A stretch of DNA of 64,000 nucleotides from Candidatus Pantoea bituminis. Its GTDB lineage: Bacteria > Pseudomonadota > Gammaproteobacteria > Enterobacterales > Enterobacteriaceae. The DNA is taken from NCBI RefSeq assembly GCF_018842675.1, contig NZ_JAGTWO010000004.1, positions 3,782,001 through 3,846,000 on the forward strand, in the 5' to 3' direction. The position numbers and the translations under genes were made by a program. How positions within the stretch are numbered: the stretch's first letter is position 1; the number at the start of each line of letters is the position of its first letter. The notes below the pieces were generated by a model. That model saw only the letters and a list, made by a program, of their open reading frames with translations, had not been told where the DNA came from and ran no database searches. Positions 32,982-42,417 of this stretch are shown one piece after another.

Positions 32982-33853
32982 GCCGCTATATCGCTATCGA
33001 TTGGGGTTCAACCAATTTACGCGCCTGGTTTTACCTGGATGGCGAATGCCAGGAGACGCGACGCTCAGAAGCAGGCGTAACGCGGTTAAACGGTCGCAGC
33101 CACCAACAGGTATTTGACGAAATCGTGCACGGCTGGCCAGTCAGTGAATTACCCGTGGTGATGGCAGGCATGGTCGGCAGCAATGTTGGCTGGCTACCTG
33201 CGCCTTATCTTCCTTGTCCGCTACCACTCGAATCCATTGCCGCACAATTAACTCACGTCGGCGAAAACCGCTGGATTGTGCCGGGATTGAGCATTAACCA
33301 CGCCGATAACCATAACGTGATGCGCGGTGAAGAGACGCAACTGCTGGGTGCCCAGGCATTGGCGCCTGCTGCCGTTACGGTCATGCCAGGAACACACAGT
33401 AAATGGGTGATTGCCGAAGGCGACTGCATCGTTGATTTCCGCACCGTCATGACCGGTGAACTGCATCATTTACTGCTTAAACAATCGCTTATCGGCAACG
33501 GTTTACCCGAACAGCACGATGATACGCAGGCTTTTCACCGTGGGCTGGAAATCGGTGTTAACGATGCCTCAATTTTGTCGCGATTGTTCGAGGTCCGGGC
33601 ACAACATCTGTTGGGTACGCTACCACGCGAATCGGTTAGCGATTTCCTTTCTGGTCTGCTGATTGGTCATGAGGTTGCCAGCCAGCAGCGCCAGCTCGCG
33701 CTAGCCGCGCCGGTAACGCTGGTGACTAATATGCAGCTGGCGCAGCGTTATCAGCATGCTTTCACCCTGATCGATATCCCGACGCAATGGCTGGAAGGCG
33801 ATCGTGCCTTCCAGCAAGGAATACGGAGAATTGTTGATGAACTTACCGATTAA
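32978..33853 (+). CDS. dgoK: 2-dehydro-3-deoxygalactonokinase
   Basis: 291-residue sugar-acid kinase of the DgoK family that phosphorylates 2-dehydro-3-deoxygalactonate. It starts SRYIAIDWGSTNLRAW (phosphate-binding loop); MPGTHSKWV and FRTVMTGELHHLL are family blocks. It overlaps both dgoR (4 bases) and dgoA (17 bases), so the genes are translationally linked. Second step of the De Ley-Doudoroff route after DgoD. Confidence 0.95.
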   Translation: MSRYIAIDWGSTNLRAWFYLDGECQETRRSEAGVTRLNGRSHQQVFDEIVHGWPVSELPVVMAGMVGSNVGWLPAPYLPCPLPLESIAAQLTHVGENRWIVPGLSINHADNHNVMRGEETQLLGAQALAPAAVTVMPGTHSKWVIAEGDCIVDFRTVMTGELHHLLLKQSLIGNGLPEQHDDTQAFHRGLEIGVNDASILSRLFEVRAQHLLGTLPRESVSDFLSGLLIGHEVASQQRQLALAAPVTLVTNMQLAQRYQHAFTLIDIPTQWLEGDRAFQQGIRRIVDELTD

Positions 33854-34454
33854 ATTACCGCTGATTGCCATTTTGCGCGGCATTAAGCCGGAAGAAGCGG
33901 AAGCACATATTCGCGCACTGATTGATGCGGGTTTTGATGCGATAGAAGTCCCACTTAACTCACCAAACTGGCAGCAAACCCTTCCACAAATGGTGCATCA
34001 GTTCGGCGATCGTGCAGTGATTGGGGCAGGAACCGTGTTGAAAACCGCACAGGTTGATGAGCTGGCATCAAGCGGCTGTCGCCTGATCGTTACGCCGAAT
34101 ACCGATGCGGCAGTCATTCAGCAGGCGGTCAAACACAACATGTGGGTTGCCGCCGGGTGCGCCACGGCGACAGAAGCATTCACCGCCGTAAATGCAGGGG
34201 CGCAGGCGCTGAAAATTTTCCCCGCTTCAGCCTTTGGCGCGGCCTATATCAAAGCGATCAAAGCGGTGCTGCCGCCTGAAATCCCGGTATTTGCAGTTGG
34301 CGGCGTTACGCCACAGAACCTGGCGGAATATCTGGCAGTCGGCTGCATTGGTGCCGGTTTAGGCAGCGATCTCTATCGTGCCGGTCAATCGGTGGCGCAG
34401 ACTATTGAGAAGGCGCAAGCCTTTGTGCAGGCTTATGAGGAGGCAACGCGATGA
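33837..34454 (+). CDS. dgoA: 2-dehydro-3-deoxy-6-phosphogalactonate aldolase
   Basis: 205-residue class I aldolase cleaving KDPGal to pyruvate and glyceraldehyde 3-phosphate. It shows [23 protein letters not shown] with the conserved Glu, and [11 protein letters not shown] with the Schiff-base Lys. ATG 33837 is chosen because similarity starts there and ACGGAGA precedes it; an in-frame ATG at 33804 lies deep inside dgoK. It overlaps dgoD by 4 bases. Confidence 0.95.
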   Translation: MNLPIKLPLIAILRGIKPEEAEAHIRALIDAGFDAIEVPLNSPNWQQTLPQMVHQFGDRAVIGAGTVLKTAQVDELASSGCRLIVTPNTDAAVIQQAVKHNMWVAAGCATATEAFTAVNAGAQALKIFPASAFGAAYIKAIKAVLPPEIPVFAVGGVTPQNLAEYLAVGCIGAGLGSDLYRAGQSVAQTIEKAQAFVQAYEEATR

Positions 34455-35599
34455 AAATTACCAGGCTCACGACCTACCGCTTACCGCCGCGCTGGATGTT
34501 TTTGAAAATTGAAACGGATGAAGGCGTATCGGGCTGGGGCGAACCCGTGATCGAAGGACGAGCCCGCAGCGTAGAGGCCGCAGTCCATGAACTGGGTGAA
34601 GCGTTAATCGGTCAAGACCCAGCGCGTATCAACGACGTGTGGCAAGTCATGTATCGCAGCGGTTTCTATCGCGGCGGGCCAATTTTGATGAGCGCCATAG
34701 CAGGTATCGATCAAGCATTGTGGGATATCAAAGGCAAAACCTTGGGTGTGCCTGTTTGGCAACTGCTTGGCGGGTTGGTGCGCGACAAAATCAAAGCCTA
34801 CAGCTGGGTTGGCGGCGATCGTCCCGCTGACGTGATTGCCGGTATCGAAAAATTGCGCACCATCGGTATTGATACGTTCAAGCTCAACGGCTGTGAAGAG
34901 ATGAGTCTGATCGACAGCAGCCGCAAGGTAGATGCTGCGGTCAATACCGTCGCCCAGATCCGTGAAGCCTTTGGCAATCAAATTGAATTCGGCCTGGATT
35001 TTCATGGTCGCGTAAGCGCGCCCATGGCGAAGCTGCTGATCCACGAACTGGAACCTTATCGCCCGCTGTTCATTGAAGAGCCGGTGCTGGCAGAGCAAGC
35101 AGAATATTATCCTCGCCTGGCCGCGCAAACCCATATCCCGATCGCGGCAGGTGAACGCATGTATTCGCGTTTCGAATTCAAACGCGTGCTTGAAGCGGGT
35201 GGTTTAGCGATTCTGCAACCTGATCTGTCGCACGCGGGCGGCATCACCGAATGTGTGAAAATTGCCGCCATGGCCGAAGCCTATGATGTTGGCCTCGCGC
35301 CGCATTGCCCGCTGGGCCCGCTGGCGCTCGCCGCCTGTTTGCAAGTTGATTTCGTTTCACATAACGCCGTGTTCCAGGAACAGAGCATGGGCATTCACTA
35401 CAATCAGGGCGCAGAATTGCTGGATTACGTGGTGAACAAAGCGGATTTTGCCATGAATGACGGCATGTTTTCTCCCTTGTTAAAACCTGGCTTAGGCGTA
35501 GAAATCGATGAAGCCTTGGTGATCGAACGCAGCCGCAACGCGCCAGACTGGCGCAACCCTTTATGGCGCCACGTCGACGGCTCTGTCGCCGAATGGTAA
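34451..35599 (+). CDS. dgoD: D-galactonate dehydratase
   Basis: 382-residue enolase-superfamily dehydratase that turns D-galactonate into 2-dehydro-3-deoxygalactonate. It starts [25 protein letters not shown]. Metal ligands appear in FGLDFHGRV (Asp), FIEEPV (Glu) and AAGERMYSR (Glu); the general base His is in LAPHCPLGP. First catalytic step of the dgo operon. Intact. Confidence 0.95.
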   Translation: MKITRLTTYRLPPRWMFLKIETDEGVSGWGEPVIEGRARSVEAAVHELGEALIGQDPARINDVWQVMYRSGFYRGGPILMSAIAGIDQALWDIKGKTLGVPVWQLLGGLVRDKIKAYSWVGGDRPADVIAGIEKLRTIGIDTFKLNGCEEMSLIDSSRKVDAAVNTVAQIREAFGNQIEFGLDFHGRVSAPMAKLLIHELEPYRPLFIEEPVLAEQAEYYPRLAAQTHIPIAAGERMYSRFEFKRVLEAGGLAILQPDLSHAGGITECVKIAAMAEAYDVGLAPHCPLGPLALAACLQVDFVSHNAVFQEQSMGIHYNQGAELLDYVVNKADFAMNDGMFSPLLKPGLGVEIDEALVIERSRNAPDWRNPLWRHVDGSVAEW

Positions 35600-35694
35600 A
35601 GCGTTAATTCAACCCTCTGCATAACTAAAAAATCTCTGTGGTTCCGCGCTAGCGTGGAATCCAGGCCAGCTGCACCCTACGTGAGGACATTCCG

Positions 35695-36993
35695 ATGACA
35701 CAACATCTGCACCTCAGCACCGTCAAAAAATGAATTTACGCATCATGCCGTTCATCATGTTGCTCTATCTGATCGCCTACATTGACCGCGCCAACATCTC
35801 AGTCGCTGCGCTACAGATGAACGCCGACCTGGCGATGACAGCCGAAATGTACGGCATTGCCGCCGGGATTTTTACGTCACTTACATCATCTTTGAAGTGC
35901 CAAGCAACGTGTTGCTGACGCGCGTTGGCGCCCGCCGCTGGATTGCGCGCATCATGGTGAGCTGGGGCATTATTGCTGCGGGTATGAGCCTGGTGCAGAC
36001 GCCAACCCAGCTCTATGTGATGCGCTTTCTGCTCGGTGCGGCGGAAGCGGGTTTTACGCCCGGCATCATTTATTACCTCTCCTGCTGGTATCCGCGCAGC
36101 GACCGCGCTCGCGCCATGTCGATGTTTTACATTGGCGCCGCGCTGGCCTCGGTGATTGGTCTGCCGCTTTCCGGTAGTTTGCTGAATATGCACGGAATGC
36201 TGGGCGTCGAGGGTTGGCGCTGGTTGTTCCTGTTGGAAGGGATCCCCGCCTTCTTCCTCGGCATTGTGACCTGGTTTTATCTCGACGATTCTCCGGCTAA
36301 AGCGCGCTGGCTTACTGCTGAACAGCGAAACTGGCTGGCACAAACTATCGCCCGCGACGAACAGCACTCCGCTATTCATCATCACAACTGGCGCGTGGCA
36401 TTAAAAAGCGGTCGTGTCTGGGCGCTGAGTTTGCTGTGGTTGCTGCAGGCATTTGGCACCATCGGCGTCACGCTGTTCCTGCCGCTGATTGTTAAAGGCG
36501 TAGCGGAAGATCGCAGCAATCTAATGGTGAGTTTACTGTCGGCGGTGCCGTTTCTGTTTGCCTGTATTTTTATGTATTTCAATGGCCGACATTCTGATCG
36601 TACCGGCGAACGCGCACGCCATTTGGGGCTGCCGCTGATGGCTTCCGGCTTGCTGCTGTTGGCCGCGATGGCGGTTTCGCAACAATGGATAGCTTACCTG
36701 TTGCTGGTGTTGATGGTGGGACTGAACTGGGCAATCACGCCAGTATTTTGGGCGGTCACTACCGAAACCATTTCTGGCGTAGCCGGTGCTGCCTCTATCG
36801 CCTTAATCAACGCAGTCGCGAACATTGCTGGCTTGGGCTTTCCCCGATTATGGGACGTATAAAAGACGCAACCAACAGCTACAACGATGGCTTGTTAATT
36901 GTGGCAGCCGCGCTGATTTTAGGCGGCATATTGGGTTTGGTGATGGGGAGAAAAAGGCCATTGAAGGACGCGAAGCCCCTGCCAAAGAGGTAA
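35695..36993 (+). CDS. MFS transporter of the anion:cation symporter type, probable galactonate uptake (three or four frameshifts)
   Basis: Twelve-helix major facilitator protein encoded directly after dgoD, so probably importing galactonate or a related sugar acid. It resembles the wider ACS/tartrate-type family more than E. coli DgoT. ATG 35695 gives MTQHLHLSTVKK. One missing A leads to MNLRIMPFIMLLYLIAYIDRANIS; a missing T near 35873 restores YVTYIIFEVPSNVLL; a missing base near 36843 restores SPIMGRIKDATNSY. The repaired length is about 433 residues. A fourth loss near 36950 would give the charged tail EKKAIEGREAPAKEV and a stop at 37013. Each change is a single lost base, so errors are likely, but the density leaves a real pseudogene possible. 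Confidence 0.75.
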
Positions 36994-37059
36994 ATTCGAA
37001 GCTGCATCTTTAACGCATTTGGCGTAGCGTGTGGGCAACTCTCTGATCAGGTTGCCCTC

Positions 37060-38310
37060 ATGCGCGAAAAACAACTTACCTTTGCTTCACGTCATCACCA
37101 ACTCACTAATATCAACGTCTGGACCGCAGACAGCCAATGGCTGGCCTTTGATGTACGCCCTTCAGGCGCGTCATTTACCGGTGAAACCCTTGAGCGTGTC
37201 AATGTAGAAAGTGGCGATGTCGAGGTGGTGTATCAGGCAAAAGAGGGGGCGCATGTTGGCGTCGTCACCGTCAGTCCAGATTTGCCACCCCGCTACGTCT
37301 GCATTCACGGCCCGGAACATCCTGACGAAAGCTGGCATTACGATTTTCACCATCGCCGCGGCGTCATTGTGCAAAACGGTGAAGCGCAGAATCTTGATGC
37401 CTGCGATATTACGCCGCCGTTTACGGCCGGCGCGCTGCGTGGCGGCTCTCACGTTCACGTTTTCAGCCCAGATGGCTCGCGCCTTAGCTTTACCTATAAC
37501 GACCATGTGATGCATGAATGGGATACGCGCCAGGATCTGCGCAATGTCGGCATTGCTGTGCCATTGCATGCGGTCACGCCACCTAAACATCATCCACGTG
37601 AATATGATGGCAGCCATTTCTGTGTATTGGTGAGCGCCACCACGGCGCAGCCCAAACCGGGCAGCGATGACATTAATCGTGCCTACGAAGAGTGCTGGAT
37701 TGGCAATCAAGGCTATATAAAGCCGGATGGCCGCCAACAACGGTGGGCGATCGCCTTTATTGGCGACACGCTCTCGCCGCAAGGGGATAAACAGCCGGAC
37801 ATTTTTGTGGTTGATCTACCCGATGCGCTTGAGGATTACGCCCGCGCTGGCGATACACCGCTGGAAGGCCGCAATGATTGTTTGCCTGCACCGCCCGCTG
37901 GCGTCACGCAGCGCCGCGTCACCTTTAGCGGTTTGGCGCAGCAGCCACGCCATTGGTTGCGTGCATCATCCGATGGCAGCGCCATCGCGTTTTTAAAGGC
38001 AGATCGACAAGGCGTAATCCAGTTATGGAGCGTTTCGCCTAACGGTGGCGAGCCACGGCAGATCACCCAATTGGCGAGCAGCATTCAGTCAGCGTTCAGC
38101 TGGCATCCCGAGGGCAAGGCGATTGCATTTGTGTGTGATAACAGTGTGATGCGCTGCGACGTGTCGAGCGGTGATTGCCAGCGGTTAACCGTTCAAAGCG
38201 ATGAAGCGCCGTCCGGCGACGCCGTTGTGTGGTCACCTGACGGAAAACAGATCGCTTATATGCGTGAAGTGAATGGTTGGCGTCAGCTGTTTAAGGTTGC
38301 GGCTGAATAG
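37060..38310 (+). CDS. yidR: YidR family protein (DUF3748), beta-propeller-like
   Basis: 416-residue protein, the length and context of E. coli YidR. It has WD40/TolB-like propeller repeats: HVFSPDGSRLSFTYND, FSWHPEGKAIAFVCD and VVWSPDGKQIAYMRE. There is no signal peptide. The function is unknown; resemblance to the propeller of oligogalacturonate lyases and its place beside dgo genes hint at sugar-acid metabolism. It overlaps convergent yidQ by 20 bases. Confidence 0.9.
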   Translation: MREKQLTFASRHHQLTNINVWTADSQWLAFDVRPSGASFTGETLERVNVESGDVEVVYQAKEGAHVGVVTVSPDLPPRYVCIHGPEHPDESWHYDFHHRRGVIVQNGEAQNLDACDITPPFTAGALRGGSHVHVFSPDGSRLSFTYNDHVMHEWDTRQDLRNVGIAVPLHAVTPPKHHPREYDGSHFCVLVSATTAQPKPGSDDINRAYEECWIGNQGYIKPDGRQQRWAIAFIGDTLSPQGDKQPDIFVVDLPDALEDYARAGDTPLEGRNDCLPAPPAGVTQRRVTFSGLAQQPRHWLRASSDGSAIAFLKADRQGVIQLWSVSPNGGEPRQITQLASSIQSAFSWHPEGKAIAFVCDNSVMRCDVSSGDCQRLTVQSDEAPSGDAVVWSPDGKQIAYMREVNGWRQLFKVAAE

Positions 38311-38653
38311 TTGGCATCGGCTGTGCCTGAGCCAGATTCTCTTGCGTATGTGCCAGCTTTTCGCTCCGCAAAACGCGAGCACGTGGGGAGTCGAGGGATT
38401 GATCGTGGTCGCTGCGATAATAATCCCATGGCAGCAGTAGCGTATCCATCACTGCTGAGAACGGCAGGTCAACCAATGCCAGCGGCTTCAAAGCCCAGCT
38501 GGTGTTGTCATCCACTAACATATCAGCGCTGGCGCGCGTGCCGGGATAATAACCCTGGCTTGCGCCAGTGTGTGACATCACGCTGGAACAGCCTGTTGTC
38601 GCCATAGCGCAGCAGACAATGCCTGCCAGCGGTAAGGTTTTCATTATTTTCAT
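38291..38653 (-). CDS. yidQ: YidQ, YceK-family lipoprotein
   Basis: About 120-residue lipoprotein. The signal peptide ends in the lipobox ATTGC, so the mature Cys is lipidated. The rest is close to E. coli YidQ: SSVMSHTGASQGYYPGTRAS, SAVMDTLLLPWDYYR. Four ATG codons lie within 19 bases (38662, 38659, 38653, 38644). 38653 has AAGGG at the best distance, but this is not certain. The product is a cell-envelope lipoprotein of unknown role, as in E. coli next to yidR and ibpA. Confidence 0.9.
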   Translation of the reverse strand: MKIMKTLPLAGIVCCAMATTGCSSVMSHTGASQGYYPGTRASADMLVDDNTSWALKPLALVDLPFSAVMDTLLLPWDYYRSDHDQSLDSPRARVLRSEKLAHTQENLAQAQPMPTIQPQP

Positions 38654-38803
38654 TTCCATCATCCCTTCAGTCGTGATATTCGCCTGACTGAGTTGGCTCG
38701 CCTGACTACGTCATCACTCTACGGTGAAGTCCGCCTTGGTCAGACAAAGGTATTCCTGAGTGTATGTCATTTCACCAGATTGGCGAAAAAATTGCTTTTG
38801 GGG

Positions 38804-38834
38804 CCTTGAAAGTCGCTGGCTGGCACCCATTTTT
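38804..38834 (+). promoter_or_regulatory. Sigma-32 heat-shock promoter of ibpA
   Basis: CCTTGAAA at 38804-38811, 14 bases, then CCCAT at 38826-38830 followed by TTTTTAT. This matches the RpoH consensus CTTGAAA / CCCATNT in spacing and sequence. It places the start point near 38838, about 100 bases before the ibpA ATG. Confidence 0.8.
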
Positions 38835-38839
38835 ATATC

Positions 38840-38938
38840 ACGGTCATGCAGGGTGTCGCCGAAAGGGACGCCGAAGACCGAACAACCTGTCCAATAGTGG
38901 AAGGTTGCCAAAACTTGCTGAATTTCAGGAGTCTTATT
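38840..38938 (+). ncRNA. ROSE-type RNA thermometer in the ibpA leader
   Basis: The leader ends with TTGCT at 38915-38919 shortly before the Shine-Dalgarno AGGAG at 38927-38931. This is the conserved U(U/C)GCU element that pairs imperfectly with the SD in ROSE thermometers of ibpA and other small heat-shock genes. Upstream sequences can form further stems, for example GGTGTCGCC/GGGACGCC. Heat melts the SD helix and permits translation. Confidence 0.7.
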
Positions 38939-39355
38939 ATGCGGAATTTTGATCTCTCTCCACTTTATCGCACCTCTATCGGTTTTGATCGCCTGTTTAA
39001 CTTGCTCGAATCAAACCAAAACCAGAGCAACGGCGGTTATCCTCCGTACAACGTTGAACTGGTGGATGAAAATCACTATCGCATCACTATTGCGGTCGCG
39101 GGCTTTGCACAAAGCGAACTGGATATTACTTCACAAGACAATATGCTGATTGTGCGCGGTGCGCATCCTGAAGAGCAGGTCGAGCGTAAATATCTCTACC
39201 AAGGCATCGCCGAGCGTAATTTTGAACGTAAATTTCAACTGGCTGACCACATCGTCGTGCGCGATGCACGGCTTGAAAATGGTCTGTTAAGCATTGATTT
39301 GGAGCGCATCGTTCCAGAAGAGGCGAAACCACGCCGCATTGAAATTCTGAAATAA
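38939..39355 (+). CDS. ibpA: Small heat-shock protein IbpA
   Basis: 138-residue alpha-crystallin-type holdase that binds aggregating proteins and hands them to DnaK and ClpB. It starts [20 protein letters not shown] and carries the alpha-crystallin domain ([21 protein letters not shown] to [16 protein letters not shown]) including [15 protein letters not shown]. The longer open frame upstream is only the leader. No ibpB follows: the next gene is on the other strand behind a terminator. This fits Erwiniaceae, which have a single IbpA. Confidence 0.97.
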   Translation: MRNFDLSPLYRTSIGFDRLFNLLESNQNQSNGGYPPYNVELVDENHYRITIAVAGFAQSELDITSQDNMLIVRGAHPEEQVERKYLYQGIAERNFERKFQLADHIVVRDARLENGLLSIDLERIVPEEAKPRRIEILK

Positions 39356-39410
39356 TAATCCCTGCCGCACGTTTACGCGACGTTACGCAGGTACAGAAAG
39401 TCGATGAGAT

Positions 39411-39437
39411 AAACGCCGCAGCGATGCGGCGTTTTTT
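39411..39437 (+). terminator. ibpA intrinsic terminator
   Basis: AAACGCCGC, loop AGCGAT, GCGGCGTTT with seven T in all. It may also serve the opposing operon, whose last gene ends at 39444. Confidence 0.88.
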
Positions 39438-39443
39438 TATTGC

Positions 39444-40358
39444 TTAAGGCTGTGTACGCATCAGAAATCGTTGCGTCACCATACCGCCAAACACATTTAC
39501 CAGCAGCCCAACGATGATCACCGAAGCGCCCAGCATTTGCTGTGCAGAGAGGGTTTCATTGAGAAACAGCGCCGCGCTCAATATACCCACCACCGGCACC
39601 AACAGCGAAAGGGGTGCGACACGCCAGGTTTCATAACGGCTGAGCAAATTGCCCCAAATCGCATAACCGACAATGGTGGCGACGAAAGCCAGATAAATCA
39701 GCGCCAGCACAGTTTGCAAGGTGATATGCAGCAGACTGAAAACAATTGCCTCTTTGCCTTCAAACAGAAACGCGCAGACAAAAAACGGTCCGATCGGCAC
39801 CAGCGCGCTCCAGATCACCAGTGACATGATCGGCACCTTGCGGTTACGCATAATGATTTTGTTGGTAATGTTCCCCAAACCCCACGACAGCGCGGCGGCC
39901 AGCGTCAGCATCATGGTGGTTAACGTAATGCCTGCGGTGGCTTGCCCCTTCATACCTGCAGTCGCCAACATAAACATGCCCAGCGTGGCGATGATAATCC
40001 CGGCGATGTGATTCCAGCGCAGTTTCTCGGCTAACAGCAATGCGCCGAGCAGAATGGTGAAGAAGGCTTGCGCCTGCAAGACCAGCGACGCCAGGCCAGC
40101 CGGCATGCCCAACTTGATCGCCAAAAACAAAAACGCAAATTGACCAAAACTGATGGTGATGCCATACACCACCAGCCAGCGCAGCGGGATCGCCGGACGA
40201 CGCACAAAGAAAATCGCTGGAAATGCGACCAAGGCAAAACGTAACCCTGCCAGTAAGAAAGGCGGCATTCCCTGCAGCCCCAGTTTAATCACCACAAAGT
40301 TCACGCCCCACGCCACCACCACGCAAAGTGCTAACAGCATATCTTTTACGGACATCAC
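39444..40358 (-). CDS. eamA: EamA family exporter
   Basis: 304-residue ten-helix drug/metabolite transporter with two EamA repeats, close to E. coli EamA (YdeD), which exports O-acetylserine and cysteine. Shared blocks are VVAWGVNFVVIKLGL, GMPAGLASLVLQAQAFFTI and YETWRVAPLSLLVPVVGILSA. It starts MMSVKDMLL (either Met possible), 18 bases after the YbaK-type gene. As the last gene of the six-gene operon it is the likely exporter of its product or of an amino-acid by-product. Assignment to the family is firm; the cargo is inferred. Confidence 0.85.
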   Translation of the reverse strand: MMSVKDMLLALCVVVAWGVNFVVIKLGLQGMPPFLLAGLRFALVAFPAIFFVRRPAIPLRWLVVYGITISFGQFAFLFLAIKLGMPAGLASLVLQAQAFFTILLGALLLAEKLRWNHIAGIIIATLGMFMLATAGMKGQATAGITLTTMMLTLAAALSWGLGNITNKIIMRNRKVPIMSLVIWSALVPIGPFFVCAFLFEGKEAIVFSLLHITLQTVLALIYLAFVATIVGYAIWGNLLSRYETWRVAPLSLLVPVVGILSAALFLNETLSAQQMLGASVIIVGLLVNVFGGMVTQRFLMRTQP

Positions 40359-40376
40359 GTCCTCCTTCTGCTGCCG

Positions 40377-40874
40377 TCAGGCGGTGATCGCCATCGGCGT
40401 GGCAATCTCTGCACAGCAGTCACCCACAATATGAAAATAGTCTGCTACCGCCAACGCGATCGATTTTTCCAGTGCACCGGCGTTAAACCACAACGTGCCC
40501 ACCTCCTGTAGCCGCGCGTCCACGCGCAGCGCCAATCGGTCATCAAAACTAAACGGCGGCACCGCCCCCATTACGCACTGGGTCAGCGCCTGCGCCATCT
40601 CTGGCGTAGCGAAGCTCGACTTCTTGCCGCCAATCGCCCGCGCCGCGCTTTTAAAGTTGATCTTGCAGTCGCCCGGCACAATCGCTAACAGGTAGCGCGA
40701 ATCCGCGCCTTCCGGCATGGTGACTTCCAATACCATCGCTTTTGCTGCCTGGTTCAACGCGTTACCACGAATCTCGCTGATGACATCGGTCTGACCGATC
40801 GCGTCATGCTCTACCACACGGTAATCCGCCTGATGCTCATCCAGTAATGCTGTGATTTTTTCAAATACTGTCAT
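40377..40874 (-). CDS. YbaK/YeaK-type aminoacyl-tRNA deacylase family protein
   Basis: 165-residue single-domain protein of the YbaK/ProX editing family. Members hydrolyse mischarged aminoacyl-tRNA. Features: VVEHDAIGQTDVISEIRG near the start, AKAMVLEV, the conserved Lys-rich stretch (IGGKKSSFATPEM) and GAVPPFSF. It is closest to YeaK rather than YbaK. Its place inside a biosynthetic-looking operon suggests either clearance of tRNA mischarged with an unusual amino acid made by the pathway, or use of the fold as a hydrolase for an activated intermediate. It lies 29 bases after the oxygenase gene. Confidence 0.8.
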   Translation of the reverse strand: MTVFEKITALLDEHQADYRVVEHDAIGQTDVISEIRGNALNQAAKAMVLEVTMPEGADSRYLLAIVPGDCKINFKSAARAIGGKKSSFATPEMAQALTQCVMGAVPPFSFDDRLALRVDARLQEVGTLWFNAGALEKSIALAVADYFHIVGDCCAEIATPMAITA

Positions 40875-40903
40875 TCCGTTTTCCTCATTGACGAGCCCCT
40901 GAA

Positions 40904-41704
40904 TTAACTCCAGGCAATGGCATGCTTCATTTTTTTGTCAGTCAGACCAAAGAAGAAACCCATGGTGATGCGGGTATCGCCTTCGACGCGATCGATTTCA
41001 TGGTAAAACGCCGGATTAAACAGGTAGATATCTCCACTGCGCGGCGAAAATTCACAGGTTTCGCTGCTGTCCGTCACGCCACTTTGATAGCCCAGCTCTC
41101 CAGCGGTTTTGAAACGCTCATCTTCCGGTGACCACTTCTTGTTGTAGATACGCAGCGTCCCGCCGGCATTCGATTCCTGAAGGCACACCACACAACTCAG
41201 CTGATGCAGAATCTGAGTCACCACCAGATCAGTCTCTGCGGCATCGCGTACGATGTTGTCGTTATGCAGCGGATTCGCGACACCATTGGCATGAAAGCGC
41301 ACGATGGAACCCGCGTAATCACCCTTTCCTGGTTCATGCGCAATCTGCAAACTGTCGAGCTTGAGCGTATGTTGCACCCAGTTGTAAATCTGCGCGCGCA
41401 AGCAACTCAGTGACGGCGGCAGCGACGGCTGAATATCGCGCAGCTCGGTAAAGTAGTTATCCGGCGCAGCAGTATGTTTTGCCAGATACGGTCCCAGCGT
41501 CGTGAGTGCCCCGTTGGGGTAGTGGGAGACGCGGATCTTTTCGCGACACGATTGCAAATCATCGACCACCGCTTCGCGCACTTCTGGCGTGATGAAATTA
41601 CGCAGCACCAGCAAAGGCACACGCGCAGTAACGATGTCATCCAGCCAGGTCGTTTCAACGAACATGTTGGGATTGATGACGCGGATCTGATTAAAAATGG
41701 CCAT
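40904..41704 (-). CDS. Fe(II)/2-oxoglutarate-dependent oxygenase
   Basis: 266-residue double-stranded beta-helix oxygenase. The metal triad is His 147-Asn-Asp 149 (LHNDN) and His 235 (NPAFYHEID), with Arg 245 (DTRITMG) placed to bind the 2-oxoglutarate carboxylate. The Asp is kept, so hydroxylation or desaturation is expected rather than halogenation, where it is Gly or Ala. ATG 41704 is preferred because GGGAG precedes it by eight bases; GTG at 41719 would overlap the upstream gene. It lies 5 bases after the amidotransferase gene. It probably modifies an amino acid or the ligated product of the pathway. Confidence 0.85.
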   Translation of the reverse strand: MAIFNQIRVINPNMFVETTWLDDIVTARVPLLVLRNFITPEVREAVVDDLQSCREKIRVSHYPNGALTTLGPYLAKHTAAPDNYFTELRDIQPSLPPSLSCLRAQIYNWVQHTLKLDSLQIAHEPGKGDYAGSIVRFHANGVANPLHNDNIVRDAAETDLVVTQILHQLSCVVCLQESNAGGTLRIYNKKWSPEDERFKTAGELGYQSGVTDSSETCEFSPRSGDIYLFNPAFYHEIDRVEGDTRITMGFFFGLTDKKMKHAIAWS

Positions 41705-41709
41705 GTTGT

Positions 41710-42417
41710 TTACTCCCACAAAGGAATCTCATGAAGTTCATGATTGCTCATGCGCCGCCAGGTGTCGGCACTGCCCAGTGTTGAAACAGGTTCTGAAGAG
41801 ATAAATGTGCAGCCGTCCTGTTGACGGTAATGCATCGTAAAATAGTCAGGATAGGGTGTGTCTTCTGGATACCATTGCCACGCCCAGGCTTTTTCCCGGG
41901 TGACGACAAAGGCATTGCCTGCGCTGCCGCCCGGCGCGACTTGTGCCATTTTGCTGCGCAGGTAATCGCGGTTGAAATCGGCTGGTGTGACCTTATCAAC
42001 CAAATATTGCAAATATTCTGCCGAGTCAAAACGCGACTCCGTTAAGCCAAGATGGCGGTAAACCGTGGGCAAAAACCCGTTGTGCATCATGTACCAATGG
42101 TTGCCAGCACTGTTGCGCCACAGCGGATGTGAAAATTCCAGTCCGTGATTTTTGGTCAACGTTGCATGCCGTACATGTACCGCTAAAAAACGCCCGCGTA
42201 GTCGATCAATATCAATACCCGGCAGCGCTTCGGCAAAGGTATCGGTGCCGTGCAAAGTACGAATCTGCCCCTCTTCCAGCCACAAACAGCCCCACCCGTT
42301 GGGATGTGCTTTTATCGGCCCGTCGTGTTCGGCGCTTTCGCCACAACTCATAGCACGCGCAGCTTCCAGTACAGTCGCGGGGTCAAACTGGCCGTGCGCC
42401 AGAATCATCCTGCACAT
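41710..42417 (-). CDS. Class II glutamine amidotransferase, EgtC/YafJ-like
   Basis: 235-residue stand-alone Ntn-type amidotransferase domain. The nucleophile Cys 2 follows Met directly (MCRMILAHG). Gln-pocket elements are AVHVRHAT and MHNGFLP, with DSAEYLQYL and FISSEPV. The domain is closest in pattern to YafJ and EgtC. It could supply ammonia to the PP-loop partner (a split asparagine-synthetase arrangement) or, like EgtC, remove a gamma-glutamyl group. It overlaps the ATP-grasp gene by 13 bases and is intact. Confidence 0.85.
   Translation of the reverse strand: MCRMILAHGQFDPATVLEAARAMSCGESAEHDGPIKAHPNGWGCLWLEEGQIRTLHGTDTFAEALPGIDIDRLRGRFLAVHVRHATLTKNHGLEFSHPLWRNSAGNHWYMMHNGFLPTVYRHLGLTESRFDSAEYLQYLVDKVTPADFNRDYLRSKMAQVAPGGSAGNAFVVTREKAWAWQWYPEDTPYPDYFTMHYRQQDGCTFISSEPVSTLGSADTWRRMSNHELHEIPLWE

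Noticed and set aside
34604..35134. 176-residue open frame antisense to dgoD
   Set aside because: It lies wholly inside a conserved gene, and its composition is that of a reverse shadow frame.
35695..36993. Programmed frameshifting in the MFS gene
   Set aside because: There is no slippery heptamer with a downstream structure, and the same one-base losses occur across unrelated genes.
37171..37782. 203-residue open frame antisense to yidR
   Set aside because: Shadow of a real coding frame with no ribosome site or family resemblance.
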